Of a stretch of DNA of 64,000 bases, positions 24,681-32,935 are shown in pieces; positions within the stretch are counted from its first letter, which is position 1; every line of letters starts with the position of its first letter. The stretch is from assembly GCF_900128475.1 (NCBI RefSeq), contig NZ_LT635838.1, forward strand, positions 145,803 through 209,802. The letters run 5' to 3'. The translations under genes were made by a program, and so were the position numbers. The stretch is from Mediterranea massiliensis. GTDB lineage: Bacteria; Bacteroidota; Bacteroidia; Bacteroidales; Bacteroidaceae. The notes under the pieces are model-generated. The model did no database searches, was not told the origin of the DNA, and was given only the letters and a program-made list of their open reading frames with translations.

Positions 24681-26054
24681 TTACAGCTTTTCCAGTTGTA
24701 CGGTGAAGTGGCGCATCAGGGGAGCTTCCCAGGTGATGCGTACACCCCGGGTGATGCTTTCCCTGCGGTCGTACACGTTTTTCAGGGCGGCGGCCACCAC
24801 GTTCATGTGATTGTCCGTGTAGACGCGCCGCGGGATGGCCAGACGCAGGAGGTCGAGACCGGTAAATCTGTTTTCGCGTGTCACGGGGTCGCGGTCGGCC
24901 AGCAGGTATCCTATTTCACAACCTCGTATGCCGGCTTCCAGATATAGTTCTACGGTCAGCGTCTGTGCCGGAAATTCTTCTTTGGGCACATGGGTTAGTA
25001 CCCGTGGGGCATCGATGAAGATGGCATGTCCGCCAGCCGGACGCTGATAGGGGATGCCGTATTCATCCAGCTTGCCGGCCAGGTATTCCACTTGGCGGAT
25101 GCGTGTCTCCAGATTGTCGAACTCCGTGTTCTCGTCCAGGCCGATGGCCAGGGCATTCATGTCGCGTCCGTTCATGCCGCCGTATGTCAGATAACCTTCG
25201 AACTGGACGCAATAGCCTTTGGCGCCTTCGTACCAGTCCTGCCGGTTGGTGGCAATGAAGCCGCCCATGTTGACGATGCCGTCTTTCTTGGCGCTCATGG
25301 TCATGCCGTCGGCCAGGCTGAACATTTCGCGGGTGATTTCCTTGATGCTTTTGTCCCGATAGCCTTCTTCGCGCGTTTTGATGAAATAGGCGTTTTCAGC
25401 GAAGCGGGCCGAATCGAACAGGACGGGTTTGCCATATTTGTTGGCCAGTGCCCGTACTTCCCGCAGGTTCTGCATGGAAACCGGTTGTCCGCCTGCCGTG
25501 TTGTTGGTGATGGTCACGATGATGAACGGGATGCGGTTTCCCTGTTCCTGCAGGGCTTTTTCCAGTTTGCGTGGGTCGACGTTGCCTTTGAAGGGAACTT
25601 CCAGCTGGGTGTCCTTGGCTTCGTCGACGGTGCAGTCTAGTGCGATGGCTTTCCGGCCTTCGATGTGTCCTTTGGTCGTGTCGAAGTGGGAGTTGCCGGG
25701 TACGATGTCTCCTTCGTGAACCAGATAGGAGAACAATACGTTTTCGGCGGCCCGTCCCTGGTGGGTGGGGATGACGTATGTGAAGCCTGTCAGGCGGGTG
25801 ATGACTTCCTTCAGCTTGAAGAAGGAAGTGGCTCCGGCATAGCTTTCGTCGCCCAGCATCATGCCGGCCCACTGGCGGTCGCTCATGGCACCGGTGCCCG
25901 AGTCGGTAATCAGGTCGATGTATACTTGTTCCGATTTGAGTTGGAAAACGTTGTAGTGTGCTTCTTTCAGCCATTGTTCGCGTTCTTGGCGGCTGCTCTT
26001 GCGGATGGGTTCCACCATTTTGATTTTCCAGGATTCTGCAAAGGGTAATTCCAT
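24681..26054 (-). CDS. tnaA: Tryptophanase (tryptophan indole-lyase)
   Basis: PLP enzyme that splits tryptophan into indole, pyruvate and ammonia. The 457-aa product has TDSGTGAMSDRQWAGMM at the N-terminus, IPTHQGRAAENVLF, the Asp and Arg region VLFDSARFAENAYF and the PLP-lysine motif MSAKKDGIVNMGGF. DSARFAENAYF is of the tryptophanase form (tyrosine phenol-lyases have DATRC), though several other segments resemble tyrosine phenol-lyase, as in other Bacteroides TnaA proteins. Upstream lie its own promoter-like site (26120-26151), a terminator (26182-26212) and a cobalamin riboswitch, all on this strand with no gene between. That suggests B12-linked control of indole formation. Confidence 0.9.
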   Translation of the reverse strand: MELPFAESWKIKMVEPIRKSSRQEREQWLKEAHYNVFQLKSEQVYIDLITDSGTGAMSDRQWAGMMLGDESYAGATSFFKLKEVITRLTGFTYVIPTHQGRAAENVLFSYLVHEGDIVPGNSHFDTTKGHIEGRKAIALDCTVDEAKDTQLEVPFKGNVDPRKLEKALQEQGNRIPFIIVTITNNTAGGQPVSMQNLREVRALANKYGKPVLFDSARFAENAYFIKTREEGYRDKSIKEITREMFSLADGMTMSAKKDGIVNMGGFIATNRQDWYEGAKGYCVQFEGYLTYGGMNGRDMNALAIGLDENTEFDNLETRIRQVEYLAGKLDEYGIPYQRPAGGHAIFIDAPRVLTHVPKEEFPAQTLTVELYLEAGIRGCEIGYLLADRDPVTRENRFTGLDLLRLAIPRRVYTDNHMNVVAAALKNVYDRRESITRGVRITWEAPLMRHFTVQLEKL

Positions 26055-26119
26055 ACTTGTTTTTTTTAAGGTTTTGATATTTTGTTAGAAATAAAACATG
26101 GTATCAGATGTTTCTGCCT

Positions 26120-26151
26120 CTAAAGTATGATAAAAGAATGGAATTTGCAAA
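26120..26151 (-). promoter_or_regulatory. Promoter-like site for tnaA
   Basis: Reverse strand TTTG (26148-26151), exactly 20 bp, then TACTTTAG (26120-26127): one mismatch to TAnnTTTG. It lies downstream of the riboswitch terminator, so tnaA may also be transcribed without the riboswitch. Confidence 0.5.
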
Positions 26152-26181
26152 TGTTTTGATACAAATGTCTTGAAATGAAAA

Positions 26182-26212
26182 ATGTCCGGCCGAAATCCCT
26201 TCGCCCGGACAT
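26182..26212 (-). terminator. Intrinsic terminator between the riboswitch and tnaA
   Basis: On the reverse strand ATGTCCGG and CCGGACAT form the outer stem, GAA and TTC an inner stem, followed by TTTTTCATTT. It lies about 130 nt past the riboswitch core and about 130 nt before tnaA. Confidence 0.75.
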
Positions 26213-26344
26213 CCTTTCATAAACTTTGGCAGAAGTTTAATGTTTTACTTTCTTTGAATCAAGTGTGGATGAATAAAATGAAGGACGGGGAAGTCCCGGT
26301 TCATTAGACTCACCGCTTTTTCCTCGAAAGCAATGATAAAGAAT

Positions 26345-26525
26345 TGGCATGGCAGGTCTTCTGACTCGTTTCTGTTGCAGGCGGCCTTCCCGGAGCAACT
26401 CCAGTGGCATGGGGTAATGTGCCGGCAACGTTTTGTGAAACTCACAGCAGCGGGACTGTTCGGGACTTGCACCCGATTCCCTTTTAATCACCGCCTCCGC
26501 TTGGTGGAAGGCTGGCGAACCAATG
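26345..26525 (-). promoter_or_regulatory. Cobalamin (B12) riboswitch
   Basis: On the reverse strand the conserved elements follow in the known order. AAAGGGAATCGGGTGCAAG is followed by TCCCGAACAGTCCCGCTGCTGTGA (the AGGGAA and CCCGC..CTGT blocks, shown at about 26440-26490). GCCACTGG comes next, and finally the B12 box AGTCAGAAGACCTGCC at 26351-26366. A -7 box TAACTTTG at 26531-26538 would start transcription just before it. The RNA binds adenosyl- or other cobalamin and normally switches off B12-related genes. Downstream there is only a short unannotated stretch, a terminator and then tnaA. Confidence 0.92.
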
Positions 26526-26530
26526 CAGGG

Positions 26531-26538
26531 CAAAGTTA
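26531..26538 (-). promoter_or_regulatory. -7 box (TAACTTTG) for the riboswitch transcript
   Basis: Reverse strand TAACTTTG, which would place the transcript start about 7 nt downstream, right at the riboswitch 5' end. No clear -33 TTTG. 26539-26653 holds nothing else I can identify. Confidence 0.5.
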
Positions 26539-26653
26539 GAAATAAATTTTGAATATCCGAATAGCTGCCGCTGAATATCATGGGATATTCGGCGGATTTA
26601 GATTTGTTTAAGAAGTTGCCCGACTCGGGAGCTGTGCAGGGGCAGATGCCGTT

Positions 26654-27226
26654 TTATTCCGCTTCTTCTATCTGCCTGAGTTCGCGATTGGCACTCACCA
26701 TCTCTTTCACTCTGTCGTGCGTGTAGTGGAAGGTAAAGAAGTCGGCCACGATGCAGGCAGCCAGTAGCAGTGACGTGAAGAGGATGTTGAACCGTGTGCC
26801 GTAGCAGCAGAGGAAGGTGATGAAGAACAGGGCGACAAGCGGATAGCTCGTCAACAGCATGCGGTTGTAGCAGCTCTTGTATTGCAGGATGTGGCGTACC
26901 TGGTTTTCCAGATTGGTTTCCCGTCTGATTTTGCCCAGTTTGTGCAGGCTGAAGATTTGTGCAAGAAGACCGTATAAGATCAGTACGGATCCTGTAATGC
27001 CGGGCAAGGGGTGGAAACCCGGCTGGGCAATCCAGGCAGACGCGAATACGATGCAGACGATCAATGCCATTGCCAGTCCCATCTTTTCCAAGCGTGTCAG
27101 CCGTTCCAGGCTGTTTTCCCGTCGTGTGTTCAGTATCCTTTTCACTTCTTCGCGGTGCAGAATTTCGTTGCGTGTGACCCGTTCGTCGAGTTCCTTCCAC
27201 GCTTGTTGCATTTCTTCCAGGTTCAT
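26654..27226 (-). CDS. Membrane protein encoded with an ECF sigma factor
   Basis: Protein of 190 aa: a charged N-terminal coiled segment (MNLEEMQQAWKELDERVTRNEILHREEVKRIL) and four hydrophobic segments, around residues 50-70, 75-95, 125-145 and 148-165. It starts 12 bp after the sigma factor stop on the same strand, the usual place for an anti-sigma or accessory partner. It lacks the FecR and zinc-binding anti-sigma motifs, so I call it only a sigma-associated membrane protein. The N-terminal cytoplasmic coiled part could contact the sigma factor. Confidence 0.7.
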   Translation of the reverse strand: MNLEEMQQAWKELDERVTRNEILHREEVKRILNTRRENSLERLTRLEKMGLAMALIVCIVFASAWIAQPGFHPLPGITGSVLILYGLLAQIFSLHKLGKIRRETNLENQVRHILQYKSCYNRMLLTSYPLVALFFITFLCCYGTRFNILFTSLLLAACIVADFFTFHYTHDRVKEMVSANRELRQIEEAE

Positions 27227-27238
27227 AATAAGAGGTAT

Positions 27239-27724
27239 TTAAAGGTTGGACATTGTTTTCAGTTTCTCTTTGATGCGGTGCAGCCGGATGGCTACCTGAT
27301 TGCGGTTGGTTCCGACTATTTCGGCTATTTCGTCATAGGTCTTTTCGTCCAGCCAGAGGACGATGTACATGCGGTCCAGCTTGTTCAGGCGGCGGATGAG
27401 GCTGTACAGGGTGTTCAGCATTTCGGCCTTCGGGTCGTTGTCGGGCAGGACGGTGTCTGCCAGTTGTAGAGGTACGTACTCGTGGTGTTTTCGGCGGCGC
27501 AGGTCGCTGATGCAGGTATTCAGGGCGACACGGTAGAGCCAGGTGCTGAAGCTGCTTCGGTTTTCGAATGTGGCGTAGCTTTTCCACAGGTTATACACCG
27601 TTTCCTGATAGAGATCGGCAATATCTTCCTTGTCCTGTGCATACATCAGGCACACTTTGTAGATGATGTGCTGGTGTTGCAGCAGCAGTTCGGTGAATTC
27701 TTTTTCCTTGTTAGTATCCGTCAT
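27239..27724 (-). CDS. ECF-type RNA polymerase sigma factor
   Basis: Sigma-70 family protein of 161 aa. Region 2 is seen in YKVCLMYAQDKEDIADLYQETVYNLWKSY and FSTWLYRVALNTCISDLRRRK. Region 4 is seen in LNKLDRMYIVLWLDEKTYDEIAEIVGTNRNQVAIRLHRIKEKLK, a helix-turn-helix for the -35 site. I chose ATG 27724 (MTDTNKEKEFTELLLQHQ) over an upstream in-frame start at 27841; the extra 39 residues do not belong to region 2. It is co-transcribed with the membrane protein 12 bp downstream. Target genes are not visible here. Confidence 0.88.
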   Translation of the reverse strand: MTDTNKEKEFTELLLQHQHIIYKVCLMYAQDKEDIADLYQETVYNLWKSYATFENRSSFSTWLYRVALNTCISDLRRRKHHEYVPLQLADTVLPDNDPKAEMLNTLYSLIRRLNKLDRMYIVLWLDEKTYDEIAEIVGTNRNQVAIRLHRIKEKLKTMSNL

Positions 27725-27893
27725 ATCCTTGTTTTTTGTTTCGTTAGTCGTGCAAGGCTTCGGCTTAGTTACAGGGAGGGTGTTATTTTTTTGTTTAGAA
27801 ACAATTTTCCGCACATTTGGGAAATATCTGCAGTCTGACAAAAGATTTATCGGAGACCGCCGGACAAGAAAGGTGGGTGAAACATAAGGGCAT

Positions 27894-27991
27894 AAAAAAA
27901 GGGCTCCGCTGAGCCCAACCTTTTATTAACCTTAAATCTAATACTATGAAAAACACGCTGCAAAGGTACGGACTTTGCGGAAATCTGCAAA
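27894..27991 (-). ncRNA. Promoter-to-terminator unit, probable small RNA of about 60 nt
   Basis: On the reverse strand TTTG (27988-27991), exactly 19 bp, then TACCTTTG (27961-27968) form a perfect Bacteroides promoter. The predicted start is near 27954. The transcript would end at the hairpin GGGCTCAGCGGAGCCC (27901-27916) followed by seven T (27894-27900). Nothing in between is a plausible protein. The layout resembles the Bacteroidales-1 small RNA class, but I cannot confirm membership. It lies upstream of the sigma factor gene and downstream of the histidine kinase gene. I see nothing in 27725-27893 or 27992-28082. Confidence 0.6.
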
Positions 27992-28082
27992 TAATCCAAG
28001 TTTTAAAATATGTTTTATAACATGTTTTATGGCTTCTATGTGCTTTGTTAACACATTTGCGGCCTTGTGACGCAGGAAGTGT

Positions 28083-29873
28083 TTATCTCTCCTTGGCCAG
28101 CGTGAACACGAATTCCAGCCCTCCGCCGGGATTGTTCTTGGCGGAAATGGTTCCTCCGTGAATCAGGACGGCATTCTTTACGATGGCCAGTCCCAGGCCG
28201 GTACCGCCCAGCTTGCGCGAGCGGCCCTTGTCTACGCGGTAGAAGCGTTCGAAGAGGCGGCTCAGGTGTTCGGGCGAGACGCCTACGCCGGTATCGGCAA
28301 AGCTGAAGTAGTAGAAGTTCTCGTCTTCGCGGAAACAGCTGATGTGTACGTGGATGTGGGTGCCTGCATAGGCAATGGCGTTGTCCATCAGGTTGCGGAA
28401 GATGGAGTAGAGCAGCGAGAAGTTGCCGCGCAGCTGGATGTGGGGCTTCAGGGAGTTGACTACAGTGATGTCTTTCTCCTCCAGCTCCAGCGCTACTTCG
28501 TTGACGATGGTACCCACCAGTACGCTGATGTCCACTTTTTCCATGTCGATGAGGTTGGCGGCTTCGTCCATGCGGGTCAGTACCGATATGTCGCGCAGGA
28601 GGCGTGTCAGGCGGTTGCTTTGTGCGTAACACCGTTCCAGGAAAGTCTGCATTTTCTCCTGTGGCAGGTCAGGGGTGCTGAGGATGGTCTCCAGATAGCC
28701 TTGGATGCTGCTGACAGGCGTCTTCAGTTCGTGAGCGATGTTTTGGGTCAGTTGGCGCTTCAGGCGGTTCTGTTCCTCTTCTTGCGAGATGTCGTTGATG
28801 GAAATCTCGAAGCTCAGGTCCTGGAAGATGATGCACTCCACGATGAAGATGCGTCCGTTCTTGTTAATGGTGAGTGACATCCGCTTCTCTTCTTTCCCCA
28901 GCGGACCCTTTTGGGCCTTGCCGATGAAGTCGGTGATTTTCTGGAATTCGCAGACGGAGAATATTTCTTCGGTGGTTTCCAGGTTGGAGTCTGATATCAG
29001 GTTGCTGTATTGGATGAACAGATTGTTGACCAGGATTTCCTTCTTTTCCTTGGTGAACACGCCCAGTCCTTCGCGCGAAGTCTGGAGGTGGGTGATCAGT
29101 TTTTCGCGTTCGATGTAGAGGGCTTCCTTTGTTTCGCGCAGGCGGCGGTATATCTGGATGATGTGTTGCGAGATTTCACCCAGTTCGTTGTGGGGGAAGG
29201 CCGACTGGAGGTCGGTCTCGATGGGTTCGTTCTTGTCGGCGCGTTTGGCAAACTGGCGCAGTTTGGCGATGGCGGTCCCCAGGCGTGACGTGAACTGGTA
29301 ATAGATGAATATCATGGCGAGGGTCACCAGCAGGGTGAACCACAGGTAGTGGCGGTCGGTGGACAGGTGGTTGATGAGGTCAACGCTGTAGGGCACGGCC
29401 GAGCGGATGAGGTAGGGGCCGAAGTCGGTGGCCGAGTAAAAATAGGGTATGCCGGTGGTTTCCGACGTGCGGCGCACGTCGTGTCCCTTGCCATGCCGCA
29501 GGGCTTGCAGCACTTCGGGACGATTGTGGTGGTTGTCTACCTTCTCGCTGCCTTTCGAGCTGTCGTACAGGACGATGCCTTTGGGGCTGATGACGGTGAC
29601 GCGCAGGTCCTTGATGCTGGTGTGCGAGATGTAGCCGCCGAGCATGGAAGACCACAGGCTGTCGGGCGTTTCCTGCAAGCGGTAGTGCAGGTCTTCGTTA
29701 TAGTCCTGCAGCTGCAGGTCGAGTAGCTCTATCTTGTATTCCTTTTCCCGCTGGTATTGGTACGTGATGACGCTGCCCGCAAAGAGGAGGAACAGCAGGA
29801 TGACCGAAAGGAAAAGTTTCCGGCTGAACGACAGGAAATGCCGGCTTTCATTCGGCTTCGAAGCAGTATCCAT
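28083..29873 (-). CDS. Sensor histidine kinase, PhoR-like
   Basis: Membrane sensor of 596 aa. TM1 is LFLSVILLFLLFAGSVITYQ near residue 22. A periplasmic sensor of about 150 residues and TM2 (YLWFTLLVTLAMIFIYYQF) follow, then a HAMP-like segment and a PAS-like region. The kinase core has His381 in NIAHELKTPVSS, the N box NLMDNAIAYAG, G1 FADTGVGVSPEH and G2 GGTGLGLAIVKNAV. Its start lies 26 bp inside the response regulator gene, so the two are translationally coupled. The signal is unknown; PhoR-like architecture alone does not show phosphate sensing. Confidence 0.9.
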   Translation of the reverse strand: MDTASKPNESRHFLSFSRKLFLSVILLFLLFAGSVITYQYQREKEYKIELLDLQLQDYNEDLHYRLQETPDSLWSSMLGGYISHTSIKDLRVTVISPKGIVLYDSSKGSEKVDNHHNRPEVLQALRHGKGHDVRRTSETTGIPYFYSATDFGPYLIRSAVPYSVDLINHLSTDRHYLWFTLLVTLAMIFIYYQFTSRLGTAIAKLRQFAKRADKNEPIETDLQSAFPHNELGEISQHIIQIYRRLRETKEALYIEREKLITHLQTSREGLGVFTKEKKEILVNNLFIQYSNLISDSNLETTEEIFSVCEFQKITDFIGKAQKGPLGKEEKRMSLTINKNGRIFIVECIIFQDLSFEISINDISQEEEQNRLKRQLTQNIAHELKTPVSSIQGYLETILSTPDLPQEKMQTFLERCYAQSNRLTRLLRDISVLTRMDEAANLIDMEKVDISVLVGTIVNEVALELEEKDITVVNSLKPHIQLRGNFSLLYSIFRNLMDNAIAYAGTHIHVHISCFREDENFYYFSFADTGVGVSPEHLSRLFERFYRVDKGRSRKLGGTGLGLAIVKNAVLIHGGTISAKNNPGGGLEFVFTLAKER

Positions 29874-30537
29874 ATCCCAGACGCGTTACGATACACTTTC
29901 CATACTCTCCGATTTTCTTGCGCAGGCGGGTGATGTTCACGTCGATGGTGCGGTCGAGGACATACACTTCGTCGCTCCAAACCTTGTTCAGGATGTCTTC
30001 GCGTGAGAAGACCCGGCCTTTGTTCTGGAGGAGCAGGAGCAGGATTTCAAATTCCTTTTTGGTCAGCGGAGCTTCTTCGCCGTTGATGCAGACCTTCTTC
30101 TTGACGATGTCCAGCACGAGCGACTTGTAGACCAGCTGTTCGGGCATCCGCTCGGATTCGGGTGTCGCGCTCCGGCGCAGGACAGCCTTGACGCGTGCCG
30201 CCACTTCGCGCAGGGAGAAGGGCTTGGAGATGTAGTCGTCGGCGCCCAGATTGAAGCCTGTGACCGTATCGTTTTCCGTATCTTTGGCGGTGATGAAGAT
30301 GATGGGGATTTGGGCCGTCTTCTTGTCCTGCTTCAGCATGCGGGCCATCTTGAAGCCGGATATCTCGCCCATCATCACGTCCAGCAGGAGCAGGTCGTAT
30401 CGGCTGATGTCCATCTGCAGGGCTTCTTCGGCCGAGTTGGCTGTATCCACTTCGTAACCTTCGTTTTCGAGGTTGAACTTTAGAATCTCACACAAGTCTT
30501 CTTCGTCGTCGACGACCAATATCCGGTAGTTGTTCAT
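29848..30537 (-). CDS. Response regulator, OmpR/PhoB family
   Basis: Transcription factor of 229 aa. The receiver domain starts MNNYRILVVDDEEDLCEIL with acidic pocket DDE and phospho-acceptor Asp53 in LLLLDVMMG; the conserved Lys is in DDYISKPFS. The C-terminal winged helix ends VYVLDRTIDVNITRLRKKIGEYGKCIVTRLGYGY. It precedes and overlaps its histidine kinase. A -7 box TACTTTTG lies at 30571-30578 on its strand. Targets cannot be told here. Confidence 0.93.
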   Translation of the reverse strand: MNNYRILVVDDEEDLCEILKFNLENEGYEVDTANSAEEALQMDISRYDLLLLDVMMGEISGFKMARMLKQDKKTAQIPIIFITAKDTENDTVTGFNLGADDYISKPFSLREVAARVKAVLRRSATPESERMPEQLVYKSLVLDIVKKKVCINGEEAPLTKKEFEILLLLLQNKGRVFSREDILNKVWSDEVYVLDRTIDVNITRLRKKIGEYGKCIVTRLGYGYCFEAE

Positions 30538-30570
30538 TTCTTCTGTCTATTTAGGTAAGGAATGGTTTTA

Positions 30571-30578
30571 CAAAAGTA
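30571..30578 (-). promoter_or_regulatory. -7 box (TACTTTTG) for the two-component operon
   Basis: Reverse strand TACTTTTG, 33 bp before the regulator start; a TTTG at 30601-30604 is 22 bp upstream, slightly longer than usual. Confidence 0.5.
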
Positions 30579-30772
30579 TGCTTTTATTCTTTTGGTGCGG
30601 CAAAATTGGAGCATTTTTGTTACGGGAGCATGAAACAAGTGTTACAATGATGTTACACCTCCCGTTTCGTGCGGGTACGTTTGCCGAAGCCGTTGCCGGC
30701 AAATCGGACGGACGGGAAAAGGTTTGTCGGAATAATTTGTCGGAAAGAGTGTGCCGATTGCGGGGAAAACCG

Positions 30773-30780
30773 TATCTTTG
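30773..30780 (+). promoter_or_regulatory. -7 box (TATCTTTG) for the transglutaminase-like gene
   Basis: Matches TAnnTTTG, 21 bp before ATG 30802. The -33 element is not clear. Confidence 0.5.
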
Positions 30781-30801
30781 TGTGACTGAAGTTTGATTGT
30801 T

Positions 30802-32013
30802 ATGAAGAAAAATGTTCGTTTGAATTGGCGGAAGCTGGCTGTTGGCCGGTGGCGGTTGGCGATTCCCTTGGGACTGGTGGTTGTGGCAGTAGTGATGGCT
30901 TTGTGGTTCAACGGCCTGCCTTTCCGGCAGACATTCGAGATAACCGATGACCTGGGCGGCAACATTTTTCCTTCGAGCATCTTGTCGGTTGCCACTACGG
31001 ACGCACAGGTCATTGTTCCTTCCGATTCTGTGTACGTGGGCAATCCAAAGTCGTGCATTGCGGTTCGTCTGCGTTCGGGCCGCAGCTATACGCGTGTCCG
31101 GGTCGAGGTGGCCGAGACGCCTTTCTTCTCCCGTTCCGTGTCCGAATTCGTACTGCCCCGGCCGCGGACCGATTACATCATCTATCCCGACATCATCTGG
31201 AACTACGAGGCCTTGAAGGCCAACGGCCAGGCCGAGCCTATCAGTGTGGCCGTCACGGTGGAGGTGAACGGCAAGGAGTGGGGGCAGAAGGTGCGGACCT
31301 TCTCCGTGCGCAGCATCAATGAGTGTCTGCTGGGCTATGTCACCAACGGGACCAAGTTTCATGATACCAGCCTCTTTTTTGCCGCATACGTCAACGAGGA
31401 GAATCCGATGATAGACCGCCTGTTGCACGAGGCGCTCAATACCCGCATCGTCAACCGCTTTCTGGGGTATCAGGGCGGTACGGCCGAGTCGGTGGACAAG
31501 CAGGTCTATGCCCTGTGGAACGTGTTGCAGAAGCGCAACTTCCGCTACAGCTCGGTGTCCAACACGAGCCTTTCGAGCAACATCGTCTTCTCCCAGCGGG
31601 TACGTACGTTCGACGACGCGCTGGAGTCGTCGCAGATCAATTGTGTGGACGGCAGTGTGCTGTTTGCCTCCCTGATGCGGGCCGTCAACATCGAACCGAT
31701 TCTGGTGCGCATACCCGGCCACATGTTTGTGGGCTACTATACCGACAGCCAGCACAAGAACATGGACTTTCTGGAGACGACGATGATCGGCGATGTCGAT
31801 TTGGCCGACTTCTTCCCCGACGAGCAGCTGGACTCTACGATGGTGGGCAAGTCGCAGAACCAGATGTCGCGCATCACTTTCGACAAGTCCAAGGAGTATG
31901 CGGGAAAAAAATACCGCCAGCACGAGGAAGGCATCCACTCCGGCAAGCTGAACTACATGTTTCTGGAGATATCGAAAGAGGTGCGCAGGAAGATACAGCC
32001 CATCGGCAAATAA
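30802..32013 (+). CDS. Membrane-anchored transglutaminase-like protein
   Basis: Protein of 403 aa with an N-terminal membrane anchor (LAIPLGLVVVAVVMALWF). A beta-rich region of about 170 residues carries no obvious motif. A C-terminal transglutaminase-like fold follows, with Cys in INCVDGSVLFASLMRA, His in RIPGHMFVGYY and an acidic residue in MDFLETTMIG, in the order Cys-His-Asp/Glu of papain-like transglutaminase folds. Such domains act as peptidases, amidases or crosslinkers; which applies is not known. I start at ATG 30802 rather than an upstream TTG. The next gene (32091, DUF3805) has its own -7 box but may be co-transcribed, 77 bp apart. Confidence 0.75.
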   Translation: MKKNVRLNWRKLAVGRWRLAIPLGLVVVAVVMALWFNGLPFRQTFEITDDLGGNIFPSSILSVATTDAQVIVPSDSVYVGNPKSCIAVRLRSGRSYTRVRVEVAETPFFSRSVSEFVLPRPRTDYIIYPDIIWNYEALKANGQAEPISVAVTVEVNGKEWGQKVRTFSVRSINECLLGYVTNGTKFHDTSLFFAAYVNEENPMIDRLLHEALNTRIVNRFLGYQGGTAESVDKQVYALWNVLQKRNFRYSSVSNTSLSSNIVFSQRVRTFDDALESSQINCVDGSVLFASLMRAVNIEPILVRIPGHMFVGYYTDSQHKNMDFLETTMIGDVDLADFFPDEQLDSTMVGKSQNQMSRITFDKSKEYAGKKYRQHEEGIHSGKLNYMFLEISKEVRRKIQPIGK

Positions 32014-32058
32014 GGATGGTTTTTGCGCTCGCCGCTTGCATATCAGCGTCGGGAGTGC

Positions 32059-32066
32059 TACCTTTG
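32059..32066 (+). promoter_or_regulatory. -7 box (TACCTTTG) for the DUF3805 gene
   Basis: TACCTTTG preceded by CTTG at 32035-32038 with 20 bp between, a near-consensus promoter 24 bp before ATG 32091. Confidence 0.6.
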
Positions 32067-32090
32067 CGAAGTCAAGTCAGAATCAACGAT

Positions 32091-32894
32091 ATGGAATCAT
32101 TCAAGAAATATATCTCTCCGGGGGCATGGTTCTCCATGGAATACCCGGCTGCGTGGAGCGAATTCGAGGACAGCGAAGGTTCGTTTCTGTTCTACAATCC
32201 CGACGAGTGGACGGGCAATTTCCGCATTTCGGCCTACCGTGGCAACGCCGGTTACGGACGCGCGTCCGTGCGGCAGGAGTTGAAGGAAAATCCTTCGGCA
32301 ACGGCTGTGCGGGTAGGGACGCTGGATTGTGCCTACAGTCAGGACGCCTTCGAGGAGAACGGCGAAAGCTATGTTTCGCACATCTGGATTGCGGGCGTGG
32401 ACGACGTGGCTTTCGAGTGCTCGTTCACCGTGCGCCAGGGAGAGCCTGTGGCCGAAGCCCAGCGGGTGATTGCTTCCCTACAGGTGCGCAAGCCGGGGGT
32501 GAAGTATCCCGCCGAGCTCATTCCCGTCCGCCTGTCCGAAATCTATCAGATAGACGAAGCTTATGCATGGGTGGAGAAGATGGTGAAAGACCTGCTGAAG
32601 AAAGATTTCCAGGGAGCGGAAGAAGACGTGGAGAGCATGCAGCAGGTGGTGGACCGCGGCGTGATAGGTCCCAAGAAGAAAGACCAGTGGTTGGCGTTGG
32701 GCATCACGCTCTGCGTCATCATGGCCAACGAAATGGACGGGCTGGAGTGGCGTACGCTGATCGACGGCAACCGCGAAGCCCTCGTTTTGCTCAATACCGC
32801 TACCGGCCAATGGACTGATCCCATGAAGCTGGCATGGAGCAAGGTGAAGGCCGGCGAGAAAGTCAACCTGGCGGAAGCCTATTGCAATGCTTGA
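32091..32894 (+). CDS. DUF3805/DUF3806-type protein
   Basis: Cytoplasmic-looking protein of 267 aa without a signal peptide. The N-terminal part (MESFKKYISPGAWFSMEYPAAWSEFEDSEGSFLFYNP and GNFRISAYRG) fits DUF3805. The C-terminal part (VKDLLKKDFQGAEEDVESMQQVVD, WLALGITLCVIMANEMDGLEWRTLIDGN) fits DUF3806. Proteins with this pair are usual in Bacteroides, function unknown. I chose ATG 32091, 24 bp after the -7 box; an in-frame extension from 31515 would run through the previous gene in a wrong frame. The family names are from recalled patterns. Confidence 0.75.
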   Translation: MESFKKYISPGAWFSMEYPAAWSEFEDSEGSFLFYNPDEWTGNFRISAYRGNAGYGRASVRQELKENPSATAVRVGTLDCAYSQDAFEENGESYVSHIWIAGVDDVAFECSFTVRQGEPVAEAQRVIASLQVRKPGVKYPAELIPVRLSEIYQIDEAYAWVEKMVKDLLKKDFQGAEEDVESMQQVVDRGVIGPKKKDQWLALGITLCVIMANEMDGLEWRTLIDGNREALVLLNTATGQWTDPMKLAWSKVKAGEKVNLAEAYCNA

Positions 32895-32935
32895 TTAATT
32901 CTTCATTATTAATTCTTCATTCTTCATTTAAATTA

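Noticed and set aside
26245-26304. 19-codon frame (MNRDFPVLHFIHPHLIQRK) as a TnaC-type leader peptide
   Set aside because: It has no Trp and no TnaC-like features, and lies before the terminator with no clear ribosome-binding site. Coding is possible but unsupported.
26237-26581. Minus-strand open frame of 114 aa over the cobalamin riboswitch
   Set aside because: It runs straight through the conserved riboswitch RNA, is Cys/Arg/Pro-rich and resembles no protein.
30568-31938. Minus-strand frame of 456 aa over the transglutaminase-like gene
   Set aside because: Antisense shadow; His/Arg-rich without motifs, and it would cross two promoter boxes.
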